Assembly: GCF_002794255.1 (NCBI RefSeq)
Contig: NZ_PGGW01000049.1
Span: forward strand, 1 to 64,000
Origin: Streptomyces carminius
Lineage (GTDB): Bacteria > Actinomycetota > Actinomycetes > Streptomycetales > Streptomycetaceae
DNA length: 64,000 bases
Reading direction: 5' to 3'
In this document: one piece after another, positions 15,654-24,453 of the stretch
Position numbering within the stretch: position 1 is the stretch's first letter
Layout of the letters: every line of letters starts with the position of its first letter
The notes under the pieces: model-generated
The model's input: only the letters and a program-made list of their open reading frames with translations
Databases searched by the model: none
What the model was told of the DNA's origin: nothing
Program-made: the position numbers and the translations under genes

Positions 15654-17252
15654 ATGGCAGCACGCAAGTCCCGGCCGCCGGCGGTGACCACGCCCAAGCG
15701 GCTGGTCCGGCAGATCGAGCAGGCCCCCACCCGCGAGGAACGCCGCGAGCAGCGGCGGCTGCGGGGCCGGTTCGCTCCCCGGCTGGGGTGGGGCGGCCGG
15801 TTCGGCGGCCGCGCGGCGGTCGAGGACCCCGGCACCGTCTACACCGGCCCCACCAGCCAGGCCGGCGGCATCTACCCCTTCCTGCTCGGGTCCGGCCTGC
15901 CGCCGCGCGGCGTGCCGGTCGGGCGGGACGTGCTCACCGGGGAACTGGTGTGCATCGACCCCTCGGGCTGGACGGGGAAGCTGACGACCAACCCGGGCGT
16001 GTGGGTGATGTCCCAGCCCGGCGCGGGCAAGAGCGCGCTGGTCAAGCGGATCTGCCTGGTGTACTGCGCCTACGGGCATATGGTCGTGGTCCCCGGCGAC
16101 GTCAAGGGCGAGTACACCGAGCTGGTCCGCGAACTGGGCGGCTCGGTGGTGCGGATCGGCGACGGCACCGGCCGGATCAACCCGCTGGACTCCGGCCCCC
16201 TCAAGGGCCGGGTGCAGTCCCTGCCCGTCGAGCGGCGCGAGGCCCTGCTGGACGTCCTCAACGGCCGCCGCCTGGAGACGCTGGTCGCTCTGCTGTCCAC
16301 CAAGCACGGACTGGGCCGCAGCCCCAACGAAGTCGAGCGCAGCGCGCTGGACACGGCCGTCCAGGTCGCCTCCGCCGCCCAGGAATCGGGCAGCGACCCC
16401 GTCGTCAAGGACGTCGTCGACGTCCTGCGGGCCGCCCCGGAGGTACTGCGCACCAAGCTCGCCGCCGAGGGCGAGCGCTACCAGGACCTGACCCGGTCGG
16501 TCATCGCCGGACTCGACAACCTCATCGGCGGCCCCCTAAAGGGCCTGTTCGACGGGCCGACGACCACCCCGCTGGACATCAACGCCCCCGCGGTCTCCGT
16601 GGACATCTCCGCCCTGCGGGCCCGCGGCAACGACGTCGTGTCCGCCGGGATGATCGCCACGTGGGCGTACACGTATTCGAGTATCGACTCCGCCCGCAGC
16701 ATCGGGCTGATGGACCGCAAGTTGGTGCTGCCCATGGACGAGATGTGGCGGGCCCTGCGCAGCGGCCCCGGGCTCGTGGACGCGATGGACGCGATCAGCC
16801 GCCTGAACCGCACCACCGACGATGTGACGATCTACGTCACCCACAGCTTGCTGGATGTCGAGGCCCTGCCCACCGAGATGGACCGGGCCAAGGCGCGCGG
16901 GCTGATGGACCGGTGCGACACCTGGGTGCTGGGCGCCTCCACCGCCGAGGAACTCGGGCGGGTGACCGGCAAGAGGATGCTGACCGAGCAGGAGGTCATG
17001 ATGGTCAGTTCCTGGGCGTCGGCGACGTCCACCGGGCTGGACATCGACCCCACCACCTACGACGGCGAGGACGGGGCCCGCCCGGCGGAGGAGGAGGCCG
17101 CCCGGCACCCGGGCCGCGGCAAGTATCTGATCAAGCTGGGCACCCGGCCGGGCATCGCGGCCGCGCTCGACCTCACCGCGACCGAGCAGCGGCTGTACCG
17201 CACGGACACCAACCGGCGCCGGGTGACCACCACGGGGGGCGGCAGCCGATGA
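15654..17252 (+). CDS. VirB4/TraC-type conjugation ATPase
   Basis: A 532-residue ATPase with Walker A SQPGAGKSALVK (about 120-131) and Walker B LVLPMDEMWRAL (about 357-368). The region STAEELGRVTGKRMLTEQE resembles the C-terminal ATPase part of VirB4 proteins. It powers substrate transfer at the inner membrane. ATG 15654 follows AAGGACTGACC; the longer upstream open frame is the shadow of the SCO6880-like gene. It overlaps the coupling-protein gene. Confidence 0.88.
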   Translation: MAARKSRPPAVTTPKRLVRQIEQAPTREERREQRRLRGRFAPRLGWGGRFGGRAAVEDPGTVYTGPTSQAGGIYPFLLGSGLPPRGVPVGRDVLTGELVCIDPSGWTGKLTTNPGVWVMSQPGAGKSALVKRICLVYCAYGHMVVVPGDVKGEYTELVRELGGSVVRIGDGTGRINPLDSGPLKGRVQSLPVERREALLDVLNGRRLETLVALLSTKHGLGRSPNEVERSALDTAVQVASAAQESGSDPVVKDVVDVLRAAPEVLRTKLAAEGERYQDLTRSVIAGLDNLIGGPLKGLFDGPTTTPLDINAPAVSVDISALRARGNDVVSAGMIATWAYTYSSIDSARSIGLMDRKLVLPMDEMWRALRSGPGLVDAMDAISRLNRTTDDVTIYVTHSLLDVEALPTEMDRAKARGLMDRCDTWVLGASTAEELGRVTGKRMLTEQEVMMVSSWASATSTGLDIDPTTYDGEDGARPAEEEAARHPGRGKYLIKLGTRPGIAAALDLTATEQRLYRTDTNRRRVTTTGGGSR

Positions 17253-18991
17253 TGATGACCGAGTCCGACCGCGCATGGGCCCTGGGCGGCATCGTCTTCG
17301 GCAGTGCGGTCACCTTGTCCGCCGCCAGCTGGGCCGGGGCCGCCGCCGGTGCGGTGCTCACTGGCGCCGAGGTCGCCCCTGCCTCCCCGCTGACCGTCTA
17401 CCGCATGGCCGCCGACTGGTCCGCGGTGTGGCCGCACTCCTCCACCGCCTCCGCGGTTGGCGCCGTGCTGGTGGACGTGGTCGCCGTCGCCCTCCTGGCG
17501 TGGGGGCTGCGCTGGGCGTTCCGCTGGTTCCGGAACCCTTCCCACCTGGCCACGCTGCACCAGGTGCGCGAGCTCACCCCCAAGCACGCCGCGCGCACCG
17601 CGACTCGGCTGCGGGCCTCCCTCAAGGGGGCCGACCCCAAGAAGATCCCTGCCCGCGACCGGGGGGTGCTGCTGGGGGACCACCTGCCTTCCAGGGTGGA
17701 GCTGCGCGGAAGCGACGAGGACACCTACGTCGCCATCATGGCGCCCCGCGCGGGCAAGTCGACCTCGTTGGCCATCCCCGTGGCCGAGGAGGCCCCGGCG
17801 AGCCTGCTGATGACCTCCAACAAGCCGGACGTCTACGCCGCCACCCTCGCCTCCCGCTCCCGGGTTGGGCACGCCTGGATCCTGGACACCCAGGGGGTCG
17901 CCCAGGCCGAACGCGAGATGTGGTGGGACATGGTCGCCCAGGCCGAGACGCTGGAAGGCGCCGAGCGCCTGGCCTCCCATTTCGTCGTCCAGATCACTTC
18001 CGAGCAGGCCGACCCGTTCTGGTCCCAGGCCGCAGGTGACCTCCTGGTCGGCCTGTTCCGGGCCGCGTGGTGGGACGGCGGCAGCGCCCGGGACGTCATG
18101 AAGTGGCTGTCCGACCCCAACGAGAAGGCGCCCATGCGGGTGCTCTACAACCACGAGCCGGTACTGGCCGAACAGGTCGAGTCCTCCGTCAACATCGCGG
18201 AGGAGACGCAGAGCGGCATCTATCAAAACGCCCGTACCGCGGTGTCCGCGCTGCGCGACGAGAAGGTCCTCGCCTGGGTGACGCCGGACAAGCACCGGCC
18301 CCGCTTTTCCCCCGAGGCCTTCGCCACCTCCCGCGACACCCTGTACCTGCTGAGCAAGAAAGGCGGGCCCGCGAGCGCGGTCATCGCCGCCCTCGCGGAC
18401 GCGGTCTTCACCGCCGGCACCGAGGCGGGCGAGCGCCACGGCGGCCGCCTGCCCGAGCCGATGCGCGCCGTCCTGGACGAGGCCGCCAACATCTGCCGCA
18501 TCGCCGACCTGCCCGACCTCTACAGCCACCTCGGCTCCCGGGGCATCACCCCGTTCGTCATCCTCCAGTCCTACCGCCAGGGCGTGAAGGCGTGGGGCGA
18601 GGTCGGCATGGACGCCATGTGGTCGGCCGCCACGAAGAAACTCATCGGCGTCGGCCTGGACGACGCCAGGTTCGCCAGCGACGTCTCCACCCTCACCGGC
18701 GCCCACTACGTCGGCCGCAGCTCGTACTCCAAGAGCAAAGAGGGCTACTCCTACAGCGTCGGCGAGCAGCGCGAGCAGGTCATGGACCCCGCCGAGATCC
18801 GCGCCATGAAGAAGGGCACGGCCCTGCTGATGTCCACCGGCATGCCCGTCGCCCAGATCGCCCTGCGGCCCTGGTACGCGGAGAAGGTCATGGCCCACAT
18901 CGGTGAGCAGATGAAGACCGAGGAGCAGGCCATCACCAAGCGGGCCGTCGCGGCGTATGAGGAGAGGAGGGCAGCGCGCGGTGGCCGATGA
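17249..18991 (+). CDS. type IV coupling protein (TraG/VirD4)
   Basis: A 580-residue coupling protein. Two N-terminal transmembrane segments (about 12-38 and 60-88) precede the motor domain. Walker A is MAPRAGKST (about 163-171) and Walker B RAVLDEAAN (about 406-414). Further VirD4-like motifs are LLMTSNKPDVYA, LYLLSKKGG and FVILQSYRQG. It links the relaxosome to the channel. ATG 17249 overlaps the VirB4 stop; ATGs at 17252 and 17255 are on different frames or later starts. The open frame before 17249 is a shadow. Confidence 0.92.
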   Translation: MMMTESDRAWALGGIVFGSAVTLSAASWAGAAAGAVLTGAEVAPASPLTVYRMAADWSAVWPHSSTASAVGAVLVDVVAVALLAWGLRWAFRWFRNPSHLATLHQVRELTPKHAARTATRLRASLKGADPKKIPARDRGVLLGDHLPSRVELRGSDEDTYVAIMAPRAGKSTSLAIPVAEEAPASLLMTSNKPDVYAATLASRSRVGHAWILDTQGVAQAEREMWWDMVAQAETLEGAERLASHFVVQITSEQADPFWSQAAGDLLVGLFRAAWWDGGSARDVMKWLSDPNEKAPMRVLYNHEPVLAEQVESSVNIAEETQSGIYQNARTAVSALRDEKVLAWVTPDKHRPRFSPEAFATSRDTLYLLSKKGGPASAVIAALADAVFTAGTEAGERHGGRLPEPMRAVLDEAANICRIADLPDLYSHLGSRGITPFVILQSYRQGVKAWGEVGMDAMWSAATKKLIGVGLDDARFASDVSTLTGAHYVGRSSYSKSKEGYSYSVGEQREQVMDPAEIRAMKKGTALLMSTGMPVAQIALRPWYAEKVMAHIGEQMKTEEQAITKRAVAAYEERRAARGGR

Positions 18992-19568
18992 GCCGGACGG
19001 GGTGCCGGAGCTGAACGTGCCGGTCGGCATGTTCGAGGACATCGAAGACCTCAAGACCCAGCTCACGGCCCTGACCGCCCAGGTCAGGACACTCACCGGG
19101 GACGCCGGGGCCGACCCGGGCGAGGCCTTGGCTGACGAGGAGGCAGCGGCCGGTGGGGAAGCCGCCGACGCGGAAGAGGAGTGGCAGTACCCGCCGTTCA
19201 TCCTGCTGCTCGACCCTCCCCAGTACGACGACGAGCTGCGCGCCCTGATCGAGTGGGTGGAGGGCGTCCTGGTGCCCGGCTACCTCGCCGAACCCTCGGC
19301 CGATGCCCGCTGGTGCCACCTGTGGTTCGAGCACCCCGTCGCCATCGCCCGCCTGCACGCGTGCTGGCTCGCCTGGCAGGAGCTGACCGACCCCGCCACC
19401 TGCGGCTACACCGGGCCCAGCGTGTGGCACCGTGACCACCTGGACCCCTGCATGCGCGAGCTGCGCGCCTCCACCGGCCCCTTCGCCGGGTGCACCAAGG
19501 GTGAGCACCAGATCGACCACCGCATGCCCGGCACCGTGCCCAGCGCCTGGCGGCACGGTGACGACTGA
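18981..19568 (+). CDS. DUF4913 protein ending the transfer operon
   Basis: A 195-residue protein. A coiled-coil-like N-terminus (IEDLKTQLTALTAQVRTL) and an acidic linker lead to a DUF4913-like domain with WCHLWFEHP, RLHACWLAWQEL and VWHRDHLDPCMREL. Genes of this family regularly end Streptomyces T4SS operons. GTG 18981, behind GGAGGG, overlaps the coupling-protein gene by 11 nt. A role in transfer is inferred from position. Confidence 0.82.
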   Translation: MADEPDGVPELNVPVGMFEDIEDLKTQLTALTAQVRTLTGDAGADPGEALADEEAAAGGEAADAEEEWQYPPFILLLDPPQYDDELRALIEWVEGVLVPGYLAEPSADARWCHLWFEHPVAIARLHACWLAWQELTDPATCGYTGPSVWHRDHLDPCMRELRASTGPFAGCTKGEHQIDHRMPGTVPSAWRHGDD

Positions 19569-19600
19569 CCGGGCCTCGGAAGCTCCCACACAGAGGCGCC

Positions 19601-19642
19601 GCCTGACTTGCCATTCTGGCCAGATAACCCATGGGCCCCGGC
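19601..19642 (+). repeat. 42-nt dispersed repeat, copy A (with TCTGGCCAGATAACCC)
   Basis: Begins GCCTGACTTGCCATTCTGGC and continues into CAGATAACCCATGGGCCCCG. A copy with four differences lies at 25731-25772. It contains the palindromic core CTGGCCAG, also found at 26878 and 47582, and runs into a terminator. Confidence 0.8.
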
Positions 19643-19672
19643 TCCCTGTTCAGCAGGGAGCCGGGGCCCATG
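19630..19672 (+). terminator. strong terminator of the transfer operon
   Basis: Perfect 19-bp stem CATGGGCCCCGGCTCCCTG (19630-19648) with 19654-19672, loop TTCAG. It lies 62 nt after the DUF4913 stop and may also end the convergent gene at 19721. Confidence 0.85.
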
Positions 19673-19720
19673 TCACTCACCCAGCATGTTCACCCGTTCT
19701 CAGGGCAGGGCCAGTGGGTT

Positions 19721-20203
19721 TCAGGTGTCGGCACGGTCGGCGGGCGTCATGCCGAGGACGCGGGTGGTGGTCTCCTCCACCGCGGCGTGGATGGCGGCCA
19801 CCAGCTCGGTGCGGGCGTCCTCGGTGAGGTCGGGATGGGTGGCGACCTGCACGGCGACCTCGTAGCCGCAGGTGGTGGAGCGGACCGCGAACGGTTCATG
19901 CGGCTGGAGTCCGGCGGCGCCGAGGCGGACGGCCCAGGCGGAGGTGTCGGAGGCCTTGCGGGCCAGCTCGAAAACCTCCTCCCGGGCCTCCTCGTAGGCG
20001 GTGAGGTCGGCCCAGTCGTCTTCCTCGTCGTCGTCGAGGAGTTCGTTCCACGTGGCGGGGGCGCCGGCCGCGACGGTGGACGGCACGGTGCGGTCGGCCA
20101 TCAGGTCGCCGAAGTCGGCGAAGTCGGTGTTGCGGGCGATGGCCTGGCGTAAGCCAGTGGCCGCGTCCACGAGGTCGGCGTCGGTGTAGGCGCGGGTGTT
20201 CAT
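19721..20203 (-). CDS. hypothetical protein
   Basis: A 160-residue acidic, helical protein of unknown family. A stretch DDDEEDDW near residues 57-64 is notable. ATG 20203 lies behind AAGGAG. It follows the RHH gene in the same direction and may share its promoter. No membrane segment is visible. Confidence 0.7.
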   Translation of the reverse strand: MNTRAYTDADLVDAATGLRQAIARNTDFADFGDLMADRTVPSTVAAGAPATWNELLDDDEEDDWADLTAYEEAREEVFELARKASDTSAWAVRLGAAGLQPHEPFAVRSTTCGYEVAVQVATHPDLTEDARTELVAAIHAAVEETTTRVLGMTPADRADT

Positions 20204-20279
20204 GGCGTGATCTCCTTGGGTGTTGTGGGGCGGCCCGCCTGGTTGGGTCAGGCAGGCCGCTCCCGGCTTCCGTGGCGGA

Positions 20280-20369
20280 TCAAGCGGGGGTGTCGTAGCC
20301 CCGGCGGGGCCCGTCGGGCACGGACTCGGTGCACGGCTCGCCCTCGCTGATTCCGGCGGGGCTGGTCAC
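20280..20369 (-). CDS. small coupled ORF (29 residues)
   Basis: GTG 20369 overlaps the stop of the RHH gene in a GTGA arrangement, giving a 29-residue acidic peptide. The overlap pattern, used throughout this window, is the only support, so this is tentative. Confidence 0.3.
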   Translation of the reverse strand: MTSPAGISEGEPCTESVPDGPRRGYDTPA

Positions 20370-20854
20370 AGGCTGGCGGCCACCAGGCGGCGGATCATCT
20401 CGGCGCGCGGGATTCCCTCGGCCTTGGCTCGCTCGTCCAGGGCCGCAAGCACGTCGTCCGGGAGCCGGGTTTCGACCTTGGTGCCCACCGCCGGGCGTCC
20501 GCCGAGGTTCGGACCAGCCTCCTCCTCCAGCTCGCCGAACCACTGCTCGACCGCGTCGTCCTCGTCGTTGCGCAGCAGCCAGTCCTTCGCGGTTGCATCA
20601 TCCACGAACTCGTACTTGCCCTCCGAGCCCTCCCACTGGGACCAGGTGTTGAGGACCCAGCGGCCACCCTTGGTGCGGTAAAGGGCCTGGTGGCCGAACT
20701 GTCCAACAGGGTTGACGGAGACGTTGTTGTTCCCGTCCCACCGAGTCCCCTCGTCGTACTTGATGGCGGAGTCGGGGTTGAACCAGCCGACAAGCTGGGG
20801 GCCGTCTTGGCCGTATTCGCTGATCGGGTAGGCGAAGACGTTGACGCGCGGCAT
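20366..20854 (-). CDS. ribbon-helix-helix protein with N-terminal actinobacterial domain
   Basis: A 162-residue protein. The C-terminal 45 residues form a CopG/Arc-like ribbon-helix-helix (KVETRLPDDVLAALDERAKA, then MIRRLVAASL). The N-terminal 105 residues (VNVFAYPISEY, LVGWFNPDSA, GRWVLNTWSQWEG) form a Trp/Tyr-rich domain I have seen linked to RHH in actinobacteria but cannot name. ATG 20854 follows GGGAGGA; the upstream extension is not credible. The spaced repeats just upstream suggest autoregulation. Confidence 0.8.
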   Translation of the reverse strand: MPRVNVFAYPISEYGQDGPQLVGWFNPDSAIKYDEGTRWDGNNNVSVNPVGQFGHQALYRTKGGRWVLNTWSQWEGSEGKYEFVDDATAKDWLLRNDEDDAVEQWFGELEEEAGPNLGGRPAVGTKVETRLPDDVLAALDERAKAEGIPRAEMIRRLVAASL

Positions 20855-20875
20855 ACTTCCTCCCTTGCTGCGGAA

Positions 20876-20941
20876 TTTCCGCATGCCTAAACCATTGCAT
20901 AGGTTCCAGCATGCGTCAACCAAGTCTAGTTTTCCGCATGC
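20876..20941. promoter_or_regulatory. three spaced direct repeats, candidate RHH operator
   Basis: TTTCCGCATGC occurs at 20876-20886 and 20931-20941, with TTCCAGCATGC at 20904-20914 between them. The copies are spaced 27-28 bp. They lie 22-87 bp upstream of the RHH start, suited to cooperative binding by RHH dimers. Confidence 0.6.
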
Positions 20942-21075
20942 GCATTCAGGAGTGAGGGCGCGAGGCTCCTCGGCGGGTGCGTCGAACAGGGGGTGGGTCC
21001 GCCGCCTGCCGTCTGACGGCGCGATGGAGGTCGGCTGGGCACTGGAAGCCGGTCGCCGGGAAGGGCTTGCAACCT

Positions 21076-21091
21076 TGCATCACGTGATGCA
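21076..21091. promoter_or_regulatory. 16-bp perfect palindrome, operator candidate
   Basis: TGCATCACGTGATGCA lies 57 bp before the start of the gene at 21148, in the 290-bp region between it and the divergent RHH gene. Confidence 0.5.
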
Positions 21092-21147
21092 TAGTTGTGG
21101 CTGTGAGGCAGAGGGAACAGCCCGAAGCCACGGAGAAGGAGCCTCCG

Positions 21148-21531
21148 ATGATCACCCTTGTCAAGTCCGACGTCACCGGCCAGACCGCCACCTTCCACCG
21201 GTTCGAGGGCGGCGCGCTCTACAAGTTCACCGACGCCGACGAGACCATTCACGTCCAGCCCACCTACCTCGGGCAGCCGGAGCGGGAGGCGGTCACCATC
21301 AGCCTCGGCTCTCCGACGGACCGGAGCGGCTACCGCCTTACCGGGCTGAGCGTGGGTGACTACCTTCTGACCGGTGTGGTCATGTGTGCTGGCCCCGGGC
21401 TGACCCCCTGCCCGCACCCGCAGGCCCCGACCGACTACCCGCTCCCCGACATCCAGGACGAGGCCACCCGCGCCGACGCCGCCGACCTTCTGTGCGAGAT
21501 CGCCCAGCACTTCTACTCTCTCGCCCGGTAA
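21148..21531 (+). CDS. hypothetical protein
   Basis: A 127-residue protein of unknown family. The first half is strand-rich (MITLVKSDVTG, TFHRFEGGALYKF); the C-terminus is helical (ADAADLLCEIAQHFYSLAR). ATG 21148 follows GAAGGAG, a better start than the upstream 21097. It is divergent from the RHH gene, with a palindrome in the shared promoter region. Confidence 0.7.
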   Translation: MITLVKSDVTGQTATFHRFEGGALYKFTDADETIHVQPTYLGQPEREAVTISLGSPTDRSGYRLTGLSVGDYLLTGVVMCAGPGLTPCPHPQAPTDYPLPDIQDEATRADAADLLCEIAQHFYSLAR

Positions 21532-21616
21532 CCCCCTACCTCCACCCATGCGAGCGGCCCGCCACCGGATGCCCCCCGGCGGCGGGCCGCTCCGGCACGA
21601 GAAGGAGCCCCGCACC

Positions 21617-21850
21617 ATGACCGACGATAACGGCCGCGAGTGGTGGACGATCGCCCAGGTCGCCGCCTACCTCGGCGTCAAAGAGGCGTCCGCCCGCGGG
21701 CAGGCATCCCGCTGGGGCATCACCCGCGCCCATGTCACCGGTGCCAGCGGGCGCGCCGAGGCCCGCTACGACGCTGCCGAAATCCGTGAAGCGCATGCCG
21801 CCCGGCCCGGCCGCGGCGCTCGCACCGACAGGCGCCCCCGACAGGGCTGA
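21617..21850 (+). CDS. small helix-turn-helix protein (excisionase/MerR-like)
   Basis: A 77-residue protein with a predicted winged-helix/MerR-type HTH: WWTIAQVAAYLGVKEASARG at about residues 9-28, then SRWGITRAHV. Its size and motif fit excisionase-like DNA-binding proteins. ATG 21617 follows GAAGGAG. It could regulate neighbours or act as a recombination directionality factor for the tyrosine recombinase at 33283, although the two are 12 kb apart. Confidence 0.7.
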   Translation: MTDDNGREWWTIAQVAAYLGVKEASARGQASRWGITRAHVTGASGRAEARYDAAEIREAHAARPGRGARTDRRPRQG

Positions 21851-21868
21851 CCACGCAACCACGACGGC

Positions 21869-21898
21869 GCCCCCGCGTCTCCATCACAGCGCGGGGGC
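21869..21898 (+). terminator. terminator hairpin
   Basis: 9-bp stem GCCCCCGCG/CGCGGGGGC with a 12-nt loop, 18 nt after the small HTH gene. Confidence 0.65.
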
Positions 21899-21967
21899 AC
21901 CGCCGTGTCCCAGGGCATAGCCCTTGTGGCCGACTACTCCATCCGCGCCGCTTCCGGTGCTCCCATA

Positions 21968-23632
21968 TCAGCGGGTGCGCCTTCGCTGCGGGGATTGCTG
22001 CCCTGCCGGGAGGTGCGCCGGGCGGTTTTCGGACTGCGGGGCTGTTCGGCGCTGGTCGGACACGGTGGTGGACCTGGAGCGGGCCGCGGCCGCTGAAACC
22101 CTGACGCTTGCCCCCTCGGCGGCGGCAGGAGGAGGCGGGGGGGTCGGCGCATGCTGGACGGCCGCGTCGAGCCGAGCGCGGAGCATCTCGGCGCCGCTGC
22201 CGTGCGCGATCGTCACCAGCTGGTCGGCAGCTTTTTGAGCGGCCCGAGCGGTGGGCGTATACGTGTCGGTGAGCGCGTTGAGCTGTTGCACGGTGGGCGG
22301 GTAGAACCGGCCGTGCGTCTCGCCCACATGGAGCGGACGGCGGTCGATGTCGTGGGTCACGAGCCCTCCCGCGACGTGCTGCACGTGGTGAGGGCCCGCT
22401 TCGGCGAGGGCCCGACCGGTGGCCGGCAGCCGGTAGAGGCCAGTGAGCAGAGGTTCCAGCCCGCCGACCTCATCGAGCATCGCCGCTACGTCCCGGGCGG
22501 CTCGGGGACCGTTCTCCGGCAGCCAGTCGGATCCGTAGAGGAACCGGCCGATCCGCACTGCCATGGCGTGCGCGTCGGCGGTGACCGGATGCGGCTGAGT
22601 GCGCGGCAGCAACCCGGCACGCCCCAGCCGCTTCACGTCGTAGGCGTAGCGGGGCAGGGACGGATGCTCGCGGGGATCAGCGGTGTCCACGAACCAGCGC
22701 CAGGCCTGGGCGGTGTGCTGCCACGCCTGCGCGGCGGTGCGGAGCCGGGCCGCACCGTCGCCCAGCGCGGCGGCCACCGGCTCGGTATGCGCGGCGCCCA
22801 TCTCCAGCAGGACGCGCCCGGCCAGCAGATGCCCCATCGCCATGGACCGGGCGATCTGCTGGAGGTCGGAGCCGCTGAAAGGCCGTTCCTGCCGGGAGGC
22901 CTGGAAGGCGGCGCGGACGAGCCTGTCCCCGTCCTCGGCGAGCCCGTCGAGAACGGGGGTGGTGTCCAGCTGATACTGGCGGGGCGTCAGAGCAGGCGCG
23001 AAGGGCAGAGCCGCCATCTCCGCGGGGGCATCCTGATTGGCCTGGCGGCCGAACACCGCGGCCCGGTCGAGGGCATCGCGCGTCCCCTCCAGCGCCGCAC
23101 GGACCGTCGACGGCGAAGTCCGGGAGGCCAGCTGGTCCGCGTACCGCCCCGCCGCCCACGCCACATCGGCGACCCGGCGCAGCACATAGCGCTGTGCGCG
23201 GGCCTGGGCGATCACCACCACGTACGGGGTGGTCGGGCGGCCGTCGGGATCACGGTGGCTGCGCAGCAGATCCCGGCTGATGGCCAGGCGTTGCCCCGCG
23301 GCCTCCAGAGAGCCGGAAGGGGAGAAGGGGACGACAGGCCCCCCGCTCAGCTCAGCCGCTTGCGCCACCCGCTCCGCAGCGGTACTCAGGTAGGCCCGCA
23401 GGTCCGCACTCGTCTCCGACATGACCGTGTGGACCGCGCCGGACGCACGCGGCAGGTGTCCGGGGTCACGGGCGTACTGCTGCGGGTACGCCCTGAGCTG
23501 ATCCACCAGCTCGCGCAGCGAGGACACCAGGGCGCCCAACTGCTCGGGCGCGAGGACAGGCGGAAGCGTGCGGGCAGCGGATTGGACCTCTTCTGCGGCC
23601 GCGTCGAAGGTCTCGCCGAGCGTGAGAGGCAT
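21968..23632 (-). CDS. large helical hypothetical protein
   Basis: A 554-residue, Ala/Arg-rich, mostly helical protein of unknown family. Examples are VLAPEQLGALVSSLRELVDQ near the N-terminus and a basic, proline-rich tail (PTPPPPPAAA, then Arg/Ser-rich). No catalytic motif or transmembrane segment is seen. Long helical proteins of this kind are common on Streptomyces plasmids. Its ATG 23632 overlaps the stop of the upstream gene (ATGA), so the two form a unit. Confidence 0.75.
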   Translation of the reverse strand: MPLTLGETFDAAAEEVQSAARTLPPVLAPEQLGALVSSLRELVDQLRAYPQQYARDPGHLPRASGAVHTVMSETSADLRAYLSTAAERVAQAAELSGGPVVPFSPSGSLEAAGQRLAISRDLLRSHRDPDGRPTTPYVVVIAQARAQRYVLRRVADVAWAAGRYADQLASRTSPSTVRAALEGTRDALDRAAVFGRQANQDAPAEMAALPFAPALTPRQYQLDTTPVLDGLAEDGDRLVRAAFQASRQERPFSGSDLQQIARSMAMGHLLAGRVLLEMGAAHTEPVAAALGDGAARLRTAAQAWQHTAQAWRWFVDTADPREHPSLPRYAYDVKRLGRAGLLPRTQPHPVTADAHAMAVRIGRFLYGSDWLPENGPRAARDVAAMLDEVGGLEPLLTGLYRLPATGRALAEAGPHHVQHVAGGLVTHDIDRRPLHVGETHGRFYPPTVQQLNALTDTYTPTARAAQKAADQLVTIAHGSGAEMLRARLDAAVQHAPTPPPPPAAAEGASVRVSAAAARSRSTTVSDQRRTAPQSENRPAHLPAGQQSPQRRRTR

Positions 23633-24027
23633 CAGGCCGCCCGCGCGGTCCGCAGGCAGCGCGCCGCACCGACGGCGCGAGCGGCCGCCGCCCGCAGCGC
23701 CTCAGCGTCTTCCCCGCCGCCTTCGGCCAGCGCGGCCAGACACCGCCCGGCCTTCTCCAGGACGCCGACGCACTCCGGCAGAGCCGCCTCATGGTCGAGC
23801 AGGGCCACCGGCCGGCCGGCGGGCAGCGGCAGCAACGCCCGGCCCGCCGTCGCGGCCTCAGCGGCAGCCAGAACCTGGAGCTCGTCGTACCCCGGCTGCC
23901 AGGCCACCGCGTCGGCGACCTGCTGCCCGGCGTCGAACGCATCCCACGAGGCTGCCAACACCGCGAGGCGGTCCCCGCCATCCAGCGCGGCGGCGACATC
24001 AGCGAGTGAGGATGTACCGGTAGACAC
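23632..24027 (-). CDS. hypothetical protein coupled to the helical protein
   Basis: A 131-residue helical, Ala-rich protein. GTG 24027 with GGGGGAG just upstream is preferred over the longer frame to 24063. It lies directly upstream of and overlaps the 554-residue protein gene, so they are likely partners. Function unknown. Confidence 0.65.
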   Translation of the reverse strand: MSTGTSSLADVAAALDGGDRLAVLAASWDAFDAGQQVADAVAWQPGYDELQVLAAAEAATAGRALLPLPAGRPVALLDHEAALPECVGVLEKAGRCLAALAEGGGEDAEALRAAAARAVGAARCLRTARAA

Positions 24028-24228
24028 TGTGCTCCCCCTAATCGATCCGGTTGCTGCCTGCATGCTTACACGCGCCCGGGACGCCCGGCAGGAGGGTTTG
24101 CGGCCCTGTGGATGAAACCGGGGCTGTGGACAATGCCCCGGAGGTGGCGGCCAAAGCCCGGACCGCGCGAAGTCGGGCCAGCGGCTGGCCCGATGCCTCT
24201 GCCAGGCAGGGAGAGGTCCGGTGTGCCG

Positions 24229-24234
24229 TATAAT
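24229..24234 (+). promoter_or_regulatory. -10 promoter element TATAAT
   Basis: A consensus TATAAT, rare in this G+C-rich DNA, lies 118 bp upstream of the coupled ORFs at 24352. No good -35 is visible. The 323-bp stretch 24028-24350 otherwise holds no gene I can support. Confidence 0.45.
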
Positions 24235-24351
24235 GGGCCCTCAGGCCTGTGGCCTGTCCGCCGGTTACGGCATCCGGGGCACTTCGCCGGGACGCTTAAA
24301 AAAAAGCCCTACCGGTGTGACCCGAATCACGGCAAAGTACAAAAAGACCTG

Positions 24352-24453
24352 ATGGCCGCCTACGTAGGGCTTACTACTCGTCGAGTCGAGGCCCCGGCTG
24401 TAGCAGCGCACGCCAACCAGGTGGGGCCTCACGGATCAAAGGCCCTCAGTTGA
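24352..24453 (+). CDS. 33-residue leader ORF
   Basis: ATG 24352 opens a 33-residue ORF (MAAYVGLTTRRVEAPAVAAH and on) whose TGA stop overlaps the TTG start of the membrane-protein gene (TTGA, 24450-24453). The overlap supports real translation and coupling. No domain is visible. Confidence 0.45.
   Translation: MAAYVGLTTRRVEAPAVAAHANQVGPHGSKALS

Noticed and set aside
13792-15663. 623-codon minus frame opposite the SCO6880-like gene
   Set aside because: Gly/His/Arg-rich shadow; the plus-strand operon is continuous with stop/start overlaps.
15788-17248. Long N-terminal extension of the VirD4 coupling protein
   Set aside because: This part is the +2 shadow of the VirB4 gene; the true start overlaps the VirB4 stop at 17249.
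22151-24115. 654-codon plus-strand frame opposite the helical protein genes
   Set aside because: Low-complexity Arg/Gly/Pro composition; the minus frames have good starts and an ATGA overlap.
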